Source of the DNA: Liquidambar formosana
Taxonomy: Eukaryota; Streptophyta; Magnoliopsida; Saxifragales; Altingiaceae
Direction: 5' to 3'
DNA: 64,000 nucleotides
NCBI GenBank assembly: GCA_039720395.1
Contig: CM077823.1
Span: 35,546,371 to 35,610,370 of the forward strand
Made by a program: the position numbers and the translations under genes. Shown one piece after another: positions 60,785-64,000 of the stretch. The first letter of the stretch is position 1. Every line of letters starts with the position of its first letter. The notes beneath the pieces are model-generated. The model did not search any database. It was not told the DNA's origin and was given only the letters and a program-made list of their open reading frames with translations.

Positions 60785-61010
60785 TAAAGTCCACTTCACG
60801 TAAGCCCAGATCTCTGGCAAATTCAGCTACAAAATGTATAGCCATAGCCTCAACTGTGAGGGACGTCGAACAAGCCTATTTTCCTGCTTTGAAGCCGCCG
60901 CAAAAATCTGCCCTTCATGCTCTCGTACCACAACCCCAAATCCTACACAAGAAGATTCTTTAAAAAAAGCACCATCAGCGTTAATCTTGAAACGCTGACA
61001 GGGAAATAAG
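60785..61010 (-). pseudogene. RNase H-like (RVT_3) domain fragment of a retroelement
   Basis: From about 60998 leftwards the minus strand reads FKINADGAFFKESSCVGFGV then VVREHEGQIFAAASKQ, the start of the plant RNase H-like domain with its conserved Asp-Gly-Ala. After a frame slip near 60855 it continues EAMAIHFVAEFARDLGLREV, the helix with the conserved Glu-Ala. The fold is cut off on both sides and no reverse transcriptase is visible. Such pieces derive from LINE-type elements or related host genes. Confidence 0.75.
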
Positions 61011-61979
61011 GTTGCTCATGGGTTGGCCACGTATGTCAAATTTATTGATGATATGTCTATTTGGATGGAAGAAATTCCATCATGTGTTAGGGATCAAGTT
61101 GTAACAGATTTAACTCATCTTACTCAATAATCTAATATATAACGTCTTTTATAAATAAAAAAATAATAATAATAATAATAAAAAAATAGAAAAGAAGTAA
61201 AATTAGCCAAATGAGATGTGTTAGCACTTAGCATCAATTCTTGCATTAACTCCCCCACCAATCCCTAATTAATTCTGTAGTTAATGTCCAGAATAATTAT
61301 TTTATATTAAGAAGTAATTGGAGATTTTATTTGGAAATTTAATTTTTTATGATATGTTCCAGAAAGTTCTATAAGGTTCCACCGTATTCTCCAAAGTTCT
61401 TTTTTAACATTTAAATATTTCTATAAATTGGCTGTTTCGGTAAATATTTCAAATAGAGGTATTCAATTGTAATTTAGTTTGTATCCATATTGTTCCACTA
61501 TATTAGTTCTCTACAATTTTCAGGGTCGTTTAATGTTTTAGACAAATTAAAAGAATGAAATGACAATGGTAACAGAAGGTGGCTTTTGAGGTGGTAAGTT
61601 ATACCATGAGAGCATGGGCTTGTAAAATACAATATCTAGAGGATTAGATTTGTATGGACATGGGACATGTAAAGGAGGATTTCGTGCATGGCAACACGTC
61701 TAAAACCTAAACATATGTCAATCGCTCATTGGACACACTTGTTGTAAGTCTATAGGTTCACTTTTTGGTCCAATAAGATTTTAACATTTTTTTTTGACAC
61801 ATGTCAGTACCATATTCAACATTCTAATCATTGAAGTGAAAATTATTTTGAGTGGATTATGGTAAGATGGTACACTGAGCTAAAAAGTGGCTTACAGTGC
61901 ATCTTCATGGGTTGTATTGATGAGCTTCCCTCTCCTTTAAGGAAAAAAATTACACCAATTTCAAAATACACTGTCTTTA
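61011..61979. other. Intergenic, no gene recognised
   Basis: AT-rich with TAA repeats (61157-61177). No exon or element ends identified. Confidence 0.4.
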
Positions 61980-62551
61980 TCATTGAATAAAGAACCCTCA
62001 AAGAATTCCATCTATAAACTTCATCATAGGATATCACACCGTATTTTTTTTTTTTTTTTTTTTTATTTTTATGAAAAGATATCACATCATTTAATAATAC
62101 ATAATCAAAACTCTTCGTAATTTTGACATGTGCACATGGCCCGTTCTAACATATTTATAATTAAATTTGTTAATAGGACAAATTCAAATGACAAATGTGA
62201 CAACTTAGTACTTGTCTTGAATTACGTATCTAAATTAATTTGTTTCTTTTAATGAATAGATAGCAATCACATCAAGACATAAATTTCTTTTTTATATATT
62301 TTCTAGAGCCGTGTGCCATATCCCTACTTAGGTTACTAAGAAATAAAATTAGAAATTAATAGCATTTTTCCAAAACCAAAGGGCCAATAAAAGGATAAAA
62401 GGGATGAAGGCGCCCTCATAAGAAAATTACTTACTTTTCATAATCATTACTTACCCACATTGGACAACAAAACCCAAAGGTCATTCTCGTAACTTAACCC
62501 TCATTTTTTGCCATATCAGTATATCACACACCATTTGTCTGACTAGGAATT

Positions 62552-62583
<32 letters not shown>

Positions 62584-62690
62584 CTCCCCTGTTTGGATAG
62601 CAAGAAAATTTTGAGAGAGAGAGAAAGGCAGAGTTCACGAGCTCTCTCTCATTCCAACTTCCACTGCAACTTCAATCGCCAAACCCTAAT
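61980..62690 (+). repeat. Diverged second copy of the SnRK2 promoter and 5' leader
   Basis: The order of landmarks parallels 47110-47960: AAGATATCACA, CGTAATTTT, CATGTGCAC then TTTAACATAT or TCTAACATAT, CTTAAATTAC or CTTGAATTAC, CCAAAACCAAAG, CTCATAAGAAAATTACT, a TA run, GTTTGGATAGCAAGAAAATT, a GA repeat, GGCAGAGTTCACGAGCTCTC, and CACTGCAACTTCAATC. Similarity stops at about 62690 (CCAAACCCTAAT); no kinase exon follows within the remaining 1.3 kb. Confidence 0.82.
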
Positions 62691-62717
62691 TTACAACTAA
62701 ATGCTTATAACACTACC

Positions 62718-62926
62718 CTAATAAGTTCCATACAGCACGCGGCTCCCTCCCACCCTTCTCTTACTTCCAGTGGCAACCTCTGACTTCTCGGACATGTCTA
62801 GCTTCATTAAGAACACCCCAGGAACCGAAAGCAGCAACTTAGTTGAACTCCTTGCCAAAACTGAATCATGCAGTGAACTATTTGGATTGCCCACACCCCA
62901 GTCCAGTTGGTGAAAATAAGTATCAC
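62718..62926 (-). CDS. Unidentified C-terminal exon (candidate)
   Basis: After an acceptor (TTGATACAG) at 62927-62929 the minus strand is open for 68 codons to a TAG: it begins DTYFHQLDWGVGNPNSSLHD and continues SVLARSSTKLLLSVPGV to end RVLYGTY. A donor at 63049 (TATCAAG, then GTAGTT) would supply the split glycine codon after NLYDYQ, but an in-frame TAA about 60 bases further upstream limits that exon. Composition is protein-like. I do not recognise the family. It may be the end of a gene continuing to the right, or a remnant. Confidence 0.3.
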
Positions 62927-62929
62927 CTG

Positions 62930-64000
62930 TATCAAATCAGAAGAAATCAAGGATTTGCAGTTATGCCATAAAACTATAAAATTTTAAAAAAACTTGAGAA
63001 CTGCATATAGTAAAAAATAAATCAACAAAGCTTGGTCATAAAAACTACCTTGATAATCATAAAGGTTTTCAGAAGAAATGGATAAGAGACCGAGATGGTG
63101 GTAGTTTTAATGAAATGGTGGCAACTGTCTAATAGTTTAAAGGGCATGTGAACAAGAACTACTCCACTAGCTAAAAAATTATCGCCGAGTGTTGGAGACC
63201 TCTGTAAAAGTGGCATGGTGAAGGAACCCATAAAATAAAAATTTTTACTATTTCACAAGTTTATGTAAAAAGATCCTTGATTTAATAATGCTTCAAATAA
63301 CTTCTCAATATCTATTAAATAAACTTCACTACCCGAGAATGCAAGGTTTGAAAATTACTCAACTCAACAAAGCCTAATCACAACAACTTGTGGTCAGCTG
63401 CACATAATTTATGGCTCCAGAATAAAAAATTTCGACTACAGGTTCTACATTGGTTGTCTACCAATCAACTCTTCCTATTTGGGCTTGGAACCGACCATCT
63501 ACCAATCAAAATTGAGCTATGTATGCAACTGAAAAGCCTTAATTCTCAACATCTTGGAGTAGGCTACACAATCCTTTTTCATCGTCCAGCACTGTCTCAG
63601 CCTATTGCTGACTGTCAAACAATCATGACTTTTCTCATCATCTCGACCCCCAATTATCTGACATTCCTCTAGTCCCTATAGAGCCTTCAATTTGAATCAA
63701 AATGTTCCTCCTTACTAGTGCAGCCACTTTGTTACTGCAGATGACTAACCCATCTTAGACAGCCAACATTGATCAATGTATGCTTGTTAAAAATAATGGT
63801 AATAAGAACAAATAAAACAAAAAGAAATGAAGGAACCACCACTATCCAATCTGCACTATTTCCCAAGATCCATTGGGTTTGCAAATCAATTCAACACTTG
63901 AGAAGTCCAACAATTTGTAAGACCTCCTATCAGGATTAAGTGATTAACCAAACGGAGAGGACTTGCAATCCTCCTTCCAAGGGAGGGATGTAAGCACTTC
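62930..64000. other. Window right end, no gene confirmed
   Basis: Possible intron and upstream exon sequence of the minus-strand candidate at 62718-62926. A diverged relative of the repeat in the HHO intron lies near 63372-63415 (AAGCCTAATCACAACAACTT then GTGGTCAGCTGCACATAA). The open frame at 63388-63672 follows this repeat and is not protein-like. Confidence 0.35.

Overview
This is nuclear DNA of a flowering plant, most likely a woody eudicot. It is AT-rich, has long introns with GT/AG borders, class III peroxidase, HHO/GARP, SnRK2, OTP51 and LRR receptor-like genes, eukaryotic tRNAs and many small non-autonomous transposons. The species cannot be fixed from the sequence. Exon borders below come from reading splice sites and reading-frame phase by eye.

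Layout. The left third is transcribed from the minus strand: exon 1 of a Peroxidase-10-like gene cut by the window edge (654-938), a tRNA-Ile(AAT) (5116-5189), a ten-exon LARP6 gene with a PAM2 motif (6898-10727) and a five-exon HHO/NIGT1 GARP transcription factor gene (15611-18140). The LARP6 copy carries a one-base frameshift in exon 9. The centre (18.8-33 kb) is repeat-rich: a degenerate tandem array with a period of about 0.8 kb (three copies), two Mutator-like inverted-repeat elements with 9-10 bp target duplications, a SINE with a box B and target duplication, and a hAT-type element with an 8-bp duplication. A GC-richer island with ABRE-like and site II motifs (33.28-33.47 kb) has no recognisable gene beside it.

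The right half holds an unidentified minus-strand exon chain (35385-36415), OTP51 (PPR-LAGLIDADG chloroplast splicing factor, minus, 39932-43556) and a complete nine-exon subclass III SnRK2 kinase gene (plus, 48246-53313; 362 aa). Then come an 880-bp tandem duplication, an LRR receptor-like protein pseudogene with at least six lesions (56078-58993), a second hAT-type element, a tRNA-Trp(CCA), an RNase H-like retroelement fragment, and at 61.98-62.69 kb a diverged second copy of the SnRK2 promoter and 5' leader without kinase exons.

The genes form no operon-like unit. LARP6 (RNA binding), HHO (nutrient-response repression), SnRK2 (ABA signalling) and OTP51 (ycf3 splicing) are ordinary single loci. 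I found no clearly new multi-gene system. The most useful leads are the duplicated SnRK2 promoter, the LARP6 frameshift, the unidentified 35-36 kb exon chain, the orphan promoter-like island and the recurrent strand-polar C-run/A-run tracts.
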